Below, piece by piece: positions 33,748 to 44,340 of a stretch of 64,000 nt of DNA; position 1 is the first letter of the stretch; each line of letters starts with the position of its first letter. The DNA is from Erythroxylum novogranatense. Lineage: Eukaryota; Streptophyta; Magnoliopsida; Malpighiales; Erythroxylaceae. Made by a program: the position numbers and the translations under genes. The DNA lies in NCBI GenBank assembly GCA_029891385.1, contig CM057230.1, positions 37,729,858 through 37,793,857 on the forward strand. Reading direction: 5' to 3'. The notes beneath the pieces were generated by a model. The model saw nothing but the letters and a program-made list of their open reading frames with translations, made no database searches and was not told the DNA's origin.

Positions 33748-33925
33748 AAGTCGACTTTCATCGAATGCAAGTCACCTTATGCTTCGCTTACACACAAGTC
33801 GACTTGTATGAAACAAGTCGCCTTTATGGCACTGCCCGATGTATAAGTCGCCTTGTAATGTGCTACAAGTCGACTTATACTAAAACATGAACAAATGTCG
33901 ACTTATGCCACGCACAAGTCGCCTT
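33748..33925 (-). repeat. array of AAGTCGACTT palindromes in copia leader (decayed)
   Basis: Three perfect copies of AAGTCGACTT and about five variants, mostly AAGTCGCCTT, are spaced 15-30 bp apart. It lies between primer site and gag of this element, at the same place as the array at 52434-52649 in the sister copy. Confidence 0.8.
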
Positions 33926-35049
33926 ATCCAAAGCAGAATGCTAAAATCTCTAATCGGCTAATTCCTCAATCCATGCAATTCCAATTCTCAACACCATCAT
34001 ACCTAGGGTAATATTTGTAAATTGATGTATCAATGAACAATTCATTGATCCATGAATGCCTTAAATAGTCAAACTATATGAAAAGCTTGAAATGAGTCAA
34101 AACTCATAAATATCCAAATAATTTAGGAACACCCAAATTCTCACCCTAAGCATCTCAAACTAGTGTATACACTCTCAAAACTACTCCGGCACTTGTCACA
34201 AAAATTGTGACGGCCAAAACAAGCAAGAAAATGAAATATACTAACGAGACACAAATGTGACCAATTCGGCATTCAAAAATTATTGGAAAAGCAAATTCAA
34301 GCAATTCAATTTGGCAATCATACTACATCAAGATAACACATTTTTAATCACATTAAAAATGCTGCAAGGCATTGGAATTGAAAAAGCAAACTCAATCAAG
34401 CCAAGCAAAACAGTCCCAACAATTCTCACCAAAACTGTACAGTTCTGTACATTTCTTGAAATGATCAATGAAACAATTTCAATAAATCATGAGAAAATTA
34501 CATAGGTTATTAAATGTTCTGACCATGCTACCTGAATTTTCTCAGGATTTTAGGCCATCAAAAACTCAGTCAACCAAAATAGAAAAACCGATTCAAAATC
34601 TGTGTTCATCAGCACAGCAATTCCCAACAGTATAGAATAAATTCGTGAATAAATATCCAATCACCTTGAAATCCAATTTCCATGCTCACAGACATTTACC
34701 AACATCTTAGAGACATGTATATGAAGGAAAATCCAGAAAAAAAAATTTCTAGAATTTATTCTCAATTTTATACTCATACCTGTCCACAGAGTGTTTCACA
34801 AAACAGCATCTGGAACCTTAGGGAATTAATTAGCAAAACTATATCAAATCAAATCGATAAATTCTGAAAATTCATAGACATATTCTCTAACATGTTATGA
34901 ACAATACTAGGTAGAAAAATTTCGAAAACCCTATCTCTATAGCAATTCGAAATCTGAACAGAATGCATGCTACAACATCACAAGCAATTAGGGTTTATGA
35001 TCTAGCTTCAGTTAAAGCTTCATACACGACACCGACGCCTCGATACCAC

Positions 35050-36863
35050 TGTAGGAACATCCCGGAGGAACATCACATGTTCCAGCAGCGGAAACAAAAA
35101 AATTTTATTCCGGACCTTCCCGAAACCCAGGATCCAGGTGTCGGTATGAAAACTCAAACCTGAATAGCCAATAGAGACTATCTCTAAAGGTATCCACGCA
35201 GAGATCAGAAAACCTAACCGAGTCAAACACTTTTGACCCAGGAATAGCTAGAACAGAATAAGAGCTGCTAGACCCTACCTCTGTCCTGGAGAGCTTGAGA
35301 TTGACGTTGGTATCCTTGTTGGAGAAGAGAGAACTGATTATGCCTTAAGGAAGAATGAAGAAAATGAAAACCTAGTTTTTCAAAGCTTAACTCTTAAGCA
35401 TTCTCTTTTCCTTCCAAGCAAAAACCGTCAGACTTCATGCATCCAAGGAAGCCTCCTTATAGGTTTATTTAACAATTAAATAAGACACCTAAAGATGAGG
35501 ACATTTGGATGATTAATGGCCATTAGATCCTTAATGAATAAAGAAATAAACTTTGACTTTTCAAAGTTTTATCCTCTCTTCCTCATTCCACGCACATGTC
35601 CATATATATATAATAATTAATTAATTAATTTACTTAATTAATTAATTAGAATATAAATGCTAAGGTCCATCCAACTGGGGTTGGTCCTACGGCCAGGGCC
35701 CCGATCGTCAAATGACTCCTAAACCTTTCTTAGCAATATTGATGTCGCGATCTCATCGGGACATATCCCAATCTCATCGGGATCCATTTAATCCAGTTGC
35801 TCTCCATAATTGGAACTCATTCCAATACTATTTACTGATTCTCGAAACACTCTTATGTGTGTGACCCTTTAGGCTCCCGGTTATGTTGGCCACTTAGATT
35901 AACAATTAATCTGAAAGCAAGTCATGAGCGGTATCTAGCAACACATCATGACCCCTAATTGACCGGAAAGTAATTGGTTTGATGAATTCATCACGAACCG
36001 GATCACGAACCCTTCCATGTACAATTCTTGTGCAATTCGTCCTTTCAACATCCTATACCCCACTTGGTTATGAGTATGGCTAATATGTCAACTCTTACTA
36101 GACTAAGTCTAGCCAGTGAAATCGGTTCTGTCGAGGACTCATTACTTTATATGTCCATGAAGACACTCTTCATGACATAGTCATGCTCGCCGAGACTTAA
36201 AGTAATGATCCCGATAAGAGGTCAGGTATCTCTTCATTCTCACGTAGTGATGAATCCTTTATTGGCTACTCAATTACCTTGAATACCTCAAATCGCATCC
36301 AAGCACCATCCTATGAGTAACCTCCGGAAGGCCACAAGGAATGGAGTCAGTACAGGATCAAGATTCAAGATATCCTCGAGTACCTCAAGTCTAAGGATAC
36401 TTGCACCATTGCTATGATGAGATTATCAACGACATTAAATTCATGTGATGATCTCATGGTAGGTCATCCAATGAACTTACTACCACTAGTAAGCATCCAT
36501 ATGTCAACTCTAAATATCTCATATTTACAGTTTCTGAGATCCACTGCTTGATCCAATCAAGGAGTATGACATATGCTAGTTTGTGGGATTAATGATGTCC
36601 GGCCTCATTAATCCTATGACTAGGAAAATTTAGATCTCGACATAATTGCACATGATAGGAATCTCGTGATTATGATCACATCATAATTTCCTTCATGCTA
36701 TGTCATATATCATGGACTTCATTAATTTGATTAAAGATCAATATCAATTCATAAAGAACATCAAATAAATGAAACATGCCTTTCTTTATTTATTCATAAA
36801 GTCTGTACATGACTGTGAACAAAAAGCGCTAAAGGGGATTGCCTTTAGGGCACTACTCTAATA
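35050..36863 (-). repeat. 5' LTR (right) of minus-strand copia element
   Basis: 1814 bp; the plus strand starts TGTAGGAAC and ends CTCTAATA, where the usual CA terminus has mutated to TA. ATATC follows. A candidate leader-intron donor lies within it on the minus strand at 35278 (GAG|GTAGGG). Confidence 0.9.
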
Positions 36864-37022
36864 ATATCTGATATTTCCAACCTGGAGAACCTACAAGTGC
36901 TGAATCTTAACAACTGTGAGAAAATAGTGGACATTCCAGGCATCGAATGTTTGAAGTCTTTGATAAGATTGTTTATGATTGGTTGTCAAGCATGCTCCTC
37001 AGTTAAGAGAAGACTATCTAAG
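36864..37022 (+). pseudogene. TNL main LRR exon, part after copia insertion
   Basis: Resumes after the second ATATC in the frame lost at 27297: SDISNLENLQVLNLNNCEKIVDIPG then ECLKSLIRLFMIGC. These are the last LRRs. The exon ends with KRRLSK at a donor (AAG|GTACTT, 37023). An 80-bp intron follows to 37102. Confidence 0.9.
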
Positions 37023-37102
37023 GTACTTCAATCCCAATATGTAGAAACACATTCAGAGTTCAAAATAAACAGGTTGCATATCATTTCAAATTTCTTTTTC
37101 AG

Positions 37103-37613
37103 GTTTGCTTGAGGAATATTCGTGATCTGAGTATGCCTGGAAGTGAAATTCCAAATTGGTTTGCTCAAGAAATAGTCTTCTCAGAACGTAAAAATCGTGA
37201 ACTTGTTGCTGTGATCGTAGGTATTGTCTACTCGCTTGACCATCAGATGGCTGAAGACTTGAGGCCCAGCATCCCAGTTCTACCAGATGTTCAAGCAAGA
37301 ATTCTGAAACGGAACAAGCCTGTATTCAACACTACCCTGCACTTGCTGGGGGTGCCAAGGTCTCATGAAGATCAAATCTACTTGTGTCGCTACGCACATT
37401 TCCACCCGCTGGTTTCCATGTTGAAAAACGGGTGCAAAATAGAGATAATAAAGAGACAGCCTCCAGTCATTGAAGGGTTTAACCTGAAAGAAGTATGGGA
37501 TCTATATGGCCTTCGATGATGACGATGATTATGAAGGGAATGAAGAGTTACTGGCCGAAAACCTACAATCACTATCACAAAAGCTTGCAATATTTTTCAA
37601 CTCCACGGGGTGA
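37103..37613 (+). pseudogene. TNL C-terminal C-JID exon
   Basis: The acceptor TTTCTTTTTCAG ends at 37102. The frame reads VCLRNIRDLSMPGSEIPNWF, the hallmark start of the C-JID (post-LRR jelly-roll/Ig-like) domain of TNLs, then VAVIVGIVYSLDHQM, NTTLHLLGVPRSHEDQIYLC and RYAHFHPLV. A one-base shift at about 37487 brings a stop at 37517-37519. In the alternative frame the expected tail FDDDDDYEGNEE to SQKLAIFFNS runs to a stop at 37611-37613. The C-JID contributes to effector binding in characterised TNLs. Confidence 0.88.
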
Positions 37614-38628
37614 TGATCATGAGGTTGGGTGAAGATGGTCGGTCAAAGATGTCGACGCTAGTTACAAGGGTATCCACTGAAGATCGTTTCTTTTTCGTGT
37701 GTAACAAATAATAAAGGAAGATTACAGACTCTTATTCGCTAAGAATTTCTACAAAAAGTATTTGGCCTTTCTTACAAATACTGAATTTGAACCGTCCAGG
37801 ATGATAAGCGGATAATTTTTTAGAAGTGAATAGTGTATTCATAAATACAAGCGTAGGATATGCTTGCAAATATTGAATACTATCGAACTGTCTGGGATGA
37901 CAAGTGGATAATTTTTTTAATACAAGTTTAGGATATACTACTCGGAGCCCGTTATAATCCTCTAGCTTGTGATATAGTCAAATGTTGTTTCAATTTCAAA
38001 GACCAATAACACCCTACTTACACAGGGTGCACAAATTCGGTGGCAAAAGGGTAAGAGTGTAAGCTTAAAGATGAAGCTTGTCTACGACAGAAGCCAAATG
38101 TAGCTAACAAACGTCGCCTCCTTCCCCTCCCCTCCCCTGGCCTCAATGCCTTGCGAATGTCTAATGGAAGAAAAGGTGTAATTTTAAGGATTAATTATTA
38201 GAGAAACATATATTTCTGCTTTCGTTAAGTAAACGAGGCCCCATTATCATCTAGTTGTTTTTCAATATATGTCAAAACAAAATTAATCAGTAAATATGAC
38301 AATAAACTAGTACAATAAAGTGTATGTTGATACAGTTTCTTTAACTAACTATCAAACTTTTAAGGTTATCTATTTCCAAAGGTTCTCTCTTTTATGGGCA
38401 CCTAACTGGCTAGCAGTATGTAAAAGTAATATTTTTCAGTGATATTTCCTCATCTCTGCTTGTTGATATTCTAAAAGGATAATTCAACATTTTTAATTTT
38501 TAATTTGTTTTTGTTCAAATATTGATAATAAATTGTGAAGTAATTCAAATAATAAATGTCTAAGTTTCTTGTAAGACCCAAGTTTAATATGATCATAATG
38601 CTTCATTAATTGAGAGTGCTTTTAAAAG
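37614..38628. other. intergenic, 3' flank of TNL
   Basis: AT-rich, no gene recognised. Possible polyadenylation signals (AATAATAAA near 37707) follow the TNL stop. A diverged direct repeat is present at about 37785-37855 and 37875-37940, sharing GGATAATTTTTT and AGGATATRCT blocks. Confidence 0.6.
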
Positions 38629-38633
38629 AATAC

Positions 38634-39044
38634 TGGTTGGGTCGGTCGTATTGGACCCGAATCTAGTCATAGCGACCCGTGGGCCGATCGGTCCATCTTT
38701 CAAGGATCAGTCTCCTAAGCCCAATCCACGCATCTGCGACCCATTCGCAGGTGGAAGTCTCTCATGCATACGTAAAGACTTAAACCTAGCATCCACTCCA
38801 TATATAATGTATAACTCTGCCATAATAGAGGTACGTGATCATTAACCCTAATCTTCTCCGTTCACAGCAATCCTACCCACACCAAAAGAGCTGACTTGAG
38901 CGTCGGAGGGGCTTATCGAGAAACAAACCCTGACGTGCCTTTCTTATTTTTGCAGGAACCTTCAAGCTAGAGCTCCCGGGAGAAGCAGCAAGCTCCATGG
39001 ATCCGAATGGTAACATGCAGCCTCGTCAGAACCAGGCAGAACCA
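38634..39044 (+). repeat. 5' LTR of Tat element
   Basis: Starts TGGTTGGGTC, ends CAGAACCA. A TATA box TATATAA is at 38801-38807. The gag start codon (38997) lies within this LTR. It is very similar to 47812-48223. Confidence 0.92.
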
Positions 39045-40116
39045 ATTGGCGCCCACCGTGGGACCCGACATCAGGGCACCATGTCCAGAAACCCGCAGAT
39101 CAGTCAGGCGGCAGCAACTAACCCTGATATAGCCTCTTGCCACCCTGCTGAAGCCCTAAAAAAAACATGGACGATTGGATCAATGCAGCCATGAGCTTCC
39201 GCCCGGATCGCCCAACAGCTCAGTATAGCTCTCCCTTTACTCCGGCAATCTTGGATAGCCTCCCGACGCCCGGCACCAAAATACCGACGCCTGAAAAATA
39301 TACCACAAAGACCGATCCCCTGGACTACCTACAGCACTTCCAGTCGATGATGAATCTACACTGCGTTCCAGACGCCATTCGGTGTAAGGCTTTCTATACA
39401 GCCTTTCAAGAGGGAGCTCAACGATGGTTCAATAGCTTACCTCCGAGCTGTATCACATGCTTTGAGGACTTTTAGGTCTCTATTTCTCAACCAATTCGCC
39501 ACAAGTAAGCGGCCGCAGAAGACGGCCTTGGAGGTGATGCAATTGACCCAAGGGCGGAATGAAAGCTTGCGGGAATTCATCACTCGGTTTAATAATGAAG
39601 CGGTCGAGGTCCCCGACCTCACTTGCTCGTCTATGTTGGCAGCGCTTATGAACAACACGAGGGATGAGGAGTTCAAAAAGTCATTGGCCCTCGATCATCC
39701 CTGATCCATTCAGGAAATAAGAAATGTAAGATAAGTACATTCATTTCAAGAAGTGCTGAAAAATACGAAGCGTAGATTTGATGATCGCTTCGTCAAATGA
39801 CAGAGCTAATGGTTCACACAAGTTTACAGTAAAGGCCACCGAGCTTGAGAAAACCAACCGATCGGCTGTGGATATCGACAGAGTTCACCCGCCAATGCAT
39901 TTATATGCGTAAGTATTGGTGACCATGAGAGCAGATGGGGAACCCATCCGAGAACCAGGCAAGTTGAAGAGTCCCTACAAGAGTAGGGACCCAGATTTGT
40001 ACTGCCGCTTCCACAGAGACATTGGTCATGACACGGAAGATTGCTGGCATTTGAAAAGAGAAATCGAATTCCTTATCCAAAAGGGGAAGCTGGGTCGATT
40101 TGTAAAGCACGGATAA
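38997..40116 (+). pseudogene. Tat-type gag (broken), starting inside the LTR
   Basis: The ATG at 38997 (MDPNGNMQPRQNQAEPIGAH) is inside the LTR and the frame runs straight through the primer-binding site. An A-run at 39158-39165 shifts the frame; the gag domain follows at 39167-39475 (KIPTPEKYTTKTDPLDYLQHF, RCKAFYTAFQEGAQRWFNSL) and, after another shift, at 39462-39704 (ALEVMQLTQGRNESLREFITRFN). A knuckle-like YCRFHRDIGHDTEDCWHLKREIE lies at about 40000-40065. Three or more frameshifts make it non-coding now. Confidence 0.85.
39047..39064 (+). other. primer-binding site of Tat element
   Basis: TGGCGCCCACCGTGGGAC, two bases after the LTR. It is the common TGGCGCCCACCGTGGG type of plant Ty3/gypsy elements; I do not assign the tRNA with certainty. 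Confidence 0.8.
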
Positions 40117-40479
40117 AATGTCAATCGAGATAATGAGCATAAGACCGGTTTACCGACAACAAAGCGATACCGGAGGCTAAACGATAGAAATGATAGAGGA
40201 GGCGAATGCAAATCTGCATTTATCGATCGGCGAAGTGAGGGACGATCCAGGCAAAAGGTGACGGAACATCGGGCAACAAGATGACCGACGGTAGTGGTCA
40301 TTAACATGATATTTGGTGGAAATGCGTGGGGGATCCATCGCTAAAGGAAGAAAGAGGTATGCGGTAGGTCGGCGAGGACTTGTCACCAAAAGAAAGAGGC
40401 GAAACAATGGGATGATATCGCTCACTAATCGACCTTGATGGTGTAAGTTGTCCTCGTGACGACGCCGTTGTAAATCAAT

Positions 40480-42418
40480 ATGGACGGCAACGAGGTGAAG
40501 CGGGTAATGATTGATACGGGAAGCTCGGTCGACCTGTTATATTATGATGCCTTCAAGCAGATGGAAGTACCAGAGGATCGACTACTGCCTATAGAAGAAC
40601 CTATCAAAGGAGTAACTGGAGCATCAGCCTACCCGTTTGCCCGGGTCTATTTGAAAGTGAAGTTCGGGCAAAAGGCGCGTCAAATAGAGAAGGACGTTGA
40701 GTTCTTAGTTGTGAAGTTTCAAGGGGCGTACAATGCGATAATTAGACGAGCCACTCAAAACGCCCTTAGAGCGGTCGTCTCCACTTACTACCAAGTGATG
40801 AAATTCCCAACGCCCCATAAAATCGGTATTGTCAGGGGTCAGCAGAGAATCGCTAGGGAGTGTTACTTAGCGGAAACAAAAACACTAGACGGGGCGGTAG
40901 TCTTGACGAGCTCTCTTGACGTGAGAGCCGATGAGGAGACAGAGAGAATGAACCCAGTGGAAGAAACGCAACGGGTCATACTAGATGAAGCCGACCGCTC
41001 CAAATTTACAAATCTAGGTTCCGAGCTTCAGAAAGACCTAGTTAAAGAAATCACGAACTGCTTAGTAGAAAATAGATCGATTTTCTCTTGGGTACCGAGA
41101 GACATACCTGGAATTTCTCGATTGGTCGCATCGCACTCCCTTGATATTCGAAAAGATTACAAGCCGGTTAGACAGAAGAAGCAGTGGCAAAGCAAAGAAT
41201 GCCAGGAGGTGATTGAGAAGGAAATAGAAAAGGTACTCAATGTCGGGTTCATTCGGGAAGTCAAATACCCGGAATGGTTGGCCAACGTCGTACTCGTAAA
41301 GAAGAAAAATGGAAAGTGGAGAATGTGTATTGACTTCACCTACCTAAACAAAGCGTGCCCAAAAGACAGTTTTCCCTTGCCCAAGATCGACCAGCTAGTA
41401 GACTCCACCTCTGGACATGAACTTCTCAGCTTCTTGGATGCTTTCTCGGGCTACCATCAAATTCAAATGAGTCTCGAAGACAAAGAAAAGACTGCCTTCA
41501 TAACTGATCAGGGCACATATTGCTATCAAGTAATGTCGTTCGGATTGAAGAATGCGGGGGCCACTTATCAGCGGGCTCGTCATGGAGGTTTTTAAGAAAC
41601 AGATCGGTCGATCTGTTGAGGCCCATGTGGACGATATGGTGGTCAAGAGTAAGACGGCCGTCGAGCACGTGGGAGATCTAGAAAAAGTCTTCCAGACCCT
41701 TGACAAATTTCAGATGAAGCTGAACCCGGAGAAATACGTCTTTGGTGTGGCATCCGGAAAATTCCTGGGGTTTATGATCACTCAACAGGGGATTGAAGCC
41801 AATCCAGAAAAGATTAAAGCTATCGTCCAAATGTCTTCGTTGCGGTGTTTGAAAGATGTTCAGATATTAACTAGACGGATAGTTTCTTTAAGCAGATTTG
41901 TCTCCAGAATAGGGGACAAGTGTCTCCCAGTTTTCAAAATCTTGAGGAAGGCAAATATGACTCAGTTTCAATGGCCGGAGGAGTGCGAAAGAGCTTTCCA
42001 ACACTTGAAGCAATATCTAATAAGCCCACCTGTTTTGCAGAGCCCCATTGAAGGGGAAATTCTGATTATCTATCTGGCGGTCACAGAGGAGACGGTCAGC
42101 GTGGTTCTGGTTCGATTGGATGGCAAGGAGCAATTTTCGATCTACTACGTCAGTAAGGTACTGAACGGGCCAGAAACACGGTACGCGCCTATAGAAAAGT
42201 TAGCTCTTTCCTTGATAACTGCGGCGCGGAAACTCAGGCCGTATTTTCAAAGTCATACCATTGAGGTGTGGACTGACCAGCCTCTCAGGCAATGCCTCCA
42301 AAAGCCTGAGACCTCCGGGCGGTTAATAAAATGAGCGGTAGAGCTGGGGGAGTTCGATATACATTATAAGCCTCGGACTACGATCAAGGCTCAAGTGTTG
42401 GCGGACTTCGTTGCATAA
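40480..42418 (+). pseudogene. Tat-type protease, RT and RNase H
   Basis: Protease: RVMIDTGSSVDLLYYDAF, with an intact DTG triad, near 40500. RT: WLANVVLVKKKNGKWRMCIDFTYLNKACPKD, LSFLDAFSGYHQI, then a frameshift at about 41570 and AHVDDMVVKS, the YVDD-type motif (with His for Tyr). RNase H: YYVSKVLNGPETRYAPIEKL, VWTDQPLRQCL. In-frame stops are TGA 42332-42334 (where the family has Trp, IKWAVELGEFDI) and TAA 42416-42418. Except for the one frameshift the RT and both RNase H domains share a frame. Confidence 0.9.
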
Positions 42419-42955
42419 ATGAGTCGACCCAACTCGCAAGACGAGCAACATCCTACCTGGAGCTTATTTGTTGACGGGTCGTCCAACGCCGAGGGATGCG
42501 GAGCAGGAGTGGTATTGATTAGCCCGCATATGGAAAAAAAGGTGGAATACGCTCTTCGGCTAGAATTCAAGGCCTCCAATAACGAAGCAGAATATGAGGC
42601 TCTAATAGCCGACCTCCAATTGGCTAAGGAGATGGAGGTAAAACATCTGAAGGTATATAGCGATAGCCAAGTAGTGGTCGGTCAAGTCACTGGACAATAT
42701 GAAACCAAGGGGAGCAGCATGATCAACTACCTGGAGCTGGTAAAGCAGGAGTTAAGTAATTTCGAGCAGTACTCGATCAGTAGGATAGAACGAGCTCAAA
42801 ATGTTAAGACAGATGCGCTTTCCAAAATGGCTTCCGATCGAGATGCCAAAAATAACGTTCTGGTCGAACGACTAGGTTGCCCTATCATTCAGAAAGCCAA
42901 GGAAGTGCTTGACGTAAATACCGGTCGATCAAGCTGGATGGAACCAATCAGATGA
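42419..42955 (+). pseudogene. archaeal-type second RNase H of Tat element
   Basis: WSLFVDGSSNAEGCGAGVVLISP, then FKASNNEAEYEALIADL and VYSDSQVVVGQV with the Asp/Glu residues of an active RNase H, ending NVKTDALSKMAS. This second domain, resembling archaeal/plant RNase HI, is the hallmark of the Tat lineage, where it was captured after the retroviral-type one. It is open across its length, between an in-frame TAA on the left and a TGA at 42953-42955 on the right. Confidence 0.9.
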
Positions 42956-44152
42956 TACCTCCTAAAGGGAACACAACCGGAAGAAACGTCGGAGGCCAAG
43001 AAACTGAGAACAAAGGCGGCCAAATATGCGGTCATTAATGGCACCCTATACAAGCGATCTTATGATTGGCCACTGTTGTGATGCTTGAGCGAAAAAGAGG
43101 CAGAACAAGCAATGACCGAAGTCCACGAAGGAATGTGTGGAAACCATGTAGGAGGAAGAATGTTAGCTCATAGGCTGATTAGACAGGGGTATTATTGGCC
43201 GACAATGAGGAAAGACTGCCAAGATAAGGTCGACAGATGTGAGGCTTGCCAGAAAAACAGTAGCATGTCCCATCAACCGACCGAGAGGATGAAAATCGTG
43301 AGTCATCCTATCCATTTTGCTCAATGGAGAATGAATATACTGGGGCCTTTCCCTCTCGGTCTTGGACAGAAGAAGTTCCTGATAGTGAATACTTCACCAA
43401 ATGGGTATAAGAGGAAGCGGTCGCTACAATTACCGAGCAGAGGGTGGAGAACTTTGTAAGGAAAAATATACTAAGTCGCTTCGGGATGCCTATGGTGTTG
43501 GTTACAGACAACGGTCGGTAGTTCGATAACAATAAGTTCAAAGATTTCTGCGACAGACTAAAGATAAGGCTACAGTTGACCTCAGTAGCTCACCCCCAAA
43601 GCAACGGTCTCGCGGAGAACACTAACAAAAAGATAATGAGTGCTCTCAAGAAGCGTCTAGACGGACGAAAGATTTGGGTAGAAGAGCTGGACGAAGTATT
43701 GTGGGCGTACAGAACCACACCAAATGGAGCCACAGGAGAAACGTCATTCAGGATGACCTTTGGGGCAGAAGCCCTAGTTCCGGTAGAAATGATGTTGCAC
43801 AATCAAAGAATGTCGAGCTATGAAGAGGAGCGAAATAATGAAGCCCGACGAGCAGAACTCGTGCTTCTCAGTGAAGACAGGGATAAGGTGGCTGCTCGTT
43901 CGGAAGCCGTCAGCAAAAAAGCAACGAAGTTCTACAAAATAAGAGTAAGGTTAAGCAACATAAAGGTCGGTGGGTACGTCCTGCGAAAAGACGAGGCGGC
44001 TGGGAAACACCCTGGAAAGCTCAGACAGGTGTGGGAAGGGCCCTATTAGGTGATCAAGCAAGCCGGACATGGCTCTTACATCCTACGCGATGCGAACGGG
44101 AAGATTCTATCGAGGCCCTGGAACTCTCGAAACTTGAAGGCGTTCTACTAGT
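42956..44152 (+). pseudogene. Tat-type integrase
   Basis: Zinc domain: HEGMCGNHVGGRMLAHRLIRQGYYWPTM and CEACQKNS (43115-43260). Core: MNILGPFPLG, then a frameshift at about 43400, VTDNGR with a TAG at 43519-43521 (CAG to TAG), and SVAHPQSNGLAENTNKKIMSAL with the catalytic Glu. C-terminal part: WAYRTTPNGATGETSFRMTFG, SNIKVGGYVLRK, then a TAG at 44047-44049 and SRPWNSRNLKAFY to about 44150. An additional TGA at 43079-43081 corresponds to a CGA Arg codon. Confidence 0.9.
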
Positions 44153-44340
44153 AGATAAGTTTTATTTTAGTTAATCTTTGTTTATTACTGTTTTTTGTAC
44201 ACAACCTGTGGGCACCTTTTTCCTGGCCCTGCCAGTCAGGTTTTTTAACAGCCCACACCCTCATTATCATCAATAAAGGGGTTTTCAGATTTCTCAGTAA
44301 GAAGGAACTTCATTAAATTTGGCATTGTAGAAAATCCCAT

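Larger units (their letters stand above)
27298..36863 (-). mobile_element. 9.6-kb Ty1/copia retrotransposon in TNL LRR exon
   Basis: LTRs of 1806 bp (27298-29103) and 1814 bp (35050-36863) are flanked by ATATC at 27293-27297 and 36864-36868. The element is on the minus strand: a polypurine tract adjoins the left LTR (GTGGGAGAT on the minus strand at about 29112-29104) and a degenerate initiator-Met primer site (TGGTATCGAGGC) adjoins the right LTR at 35048. Gag, protease, integrase, RT and RNase H follow leftwards in many broken frames. It belongs to the same family as 49454-59181, with LTRs alike throughout. The LTR pair differs by many small indels as well as substitutions, so it is older than the copia in exon 2 or less well sequenced. 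Confidence 0.93.
13472..37613 (+). pseudogene. TIR-NBS-LRR resistance gene, disrupted by insertions
   Basis: Exons in order: TIR (13472-13944), a 92-bp exon 2 stub fused to a second TIR copy (14641-15267), NBS exon (16022-16096 plus 23339-24490), LRR exons (25565-25807, 25914-27297 plus 36864-37022) and a post-LRR C-JID exon (37103-37613). Proteins of this type are cytosolic or nuclear immune receptors in which LRR/C-JID recognition makes the NB-ARC oligomerise and the TIR domain acts as an NADase. Besides three kinds of insertion, the gene has a TAG stop in the NB-ARC (23822-23824), two stops in exon 3, many frameshifts in the LRR exon and one frameshift near the C terminus. The domain order and exon phases match a normal TNL, so the gene was once functional. 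It is now a pseudogene, although TIR-only transcripts are conceivable. Confidence 0.9.

Noticed and set aside
38651..38845. 64-codon frame in the Tat LTR, also in the 3' LTR
   Set aside because: It lies mostly upstream of or across the TATA box in untranscribed LTR sequence and is duplicated only because LTRs are; not supported as a gene.
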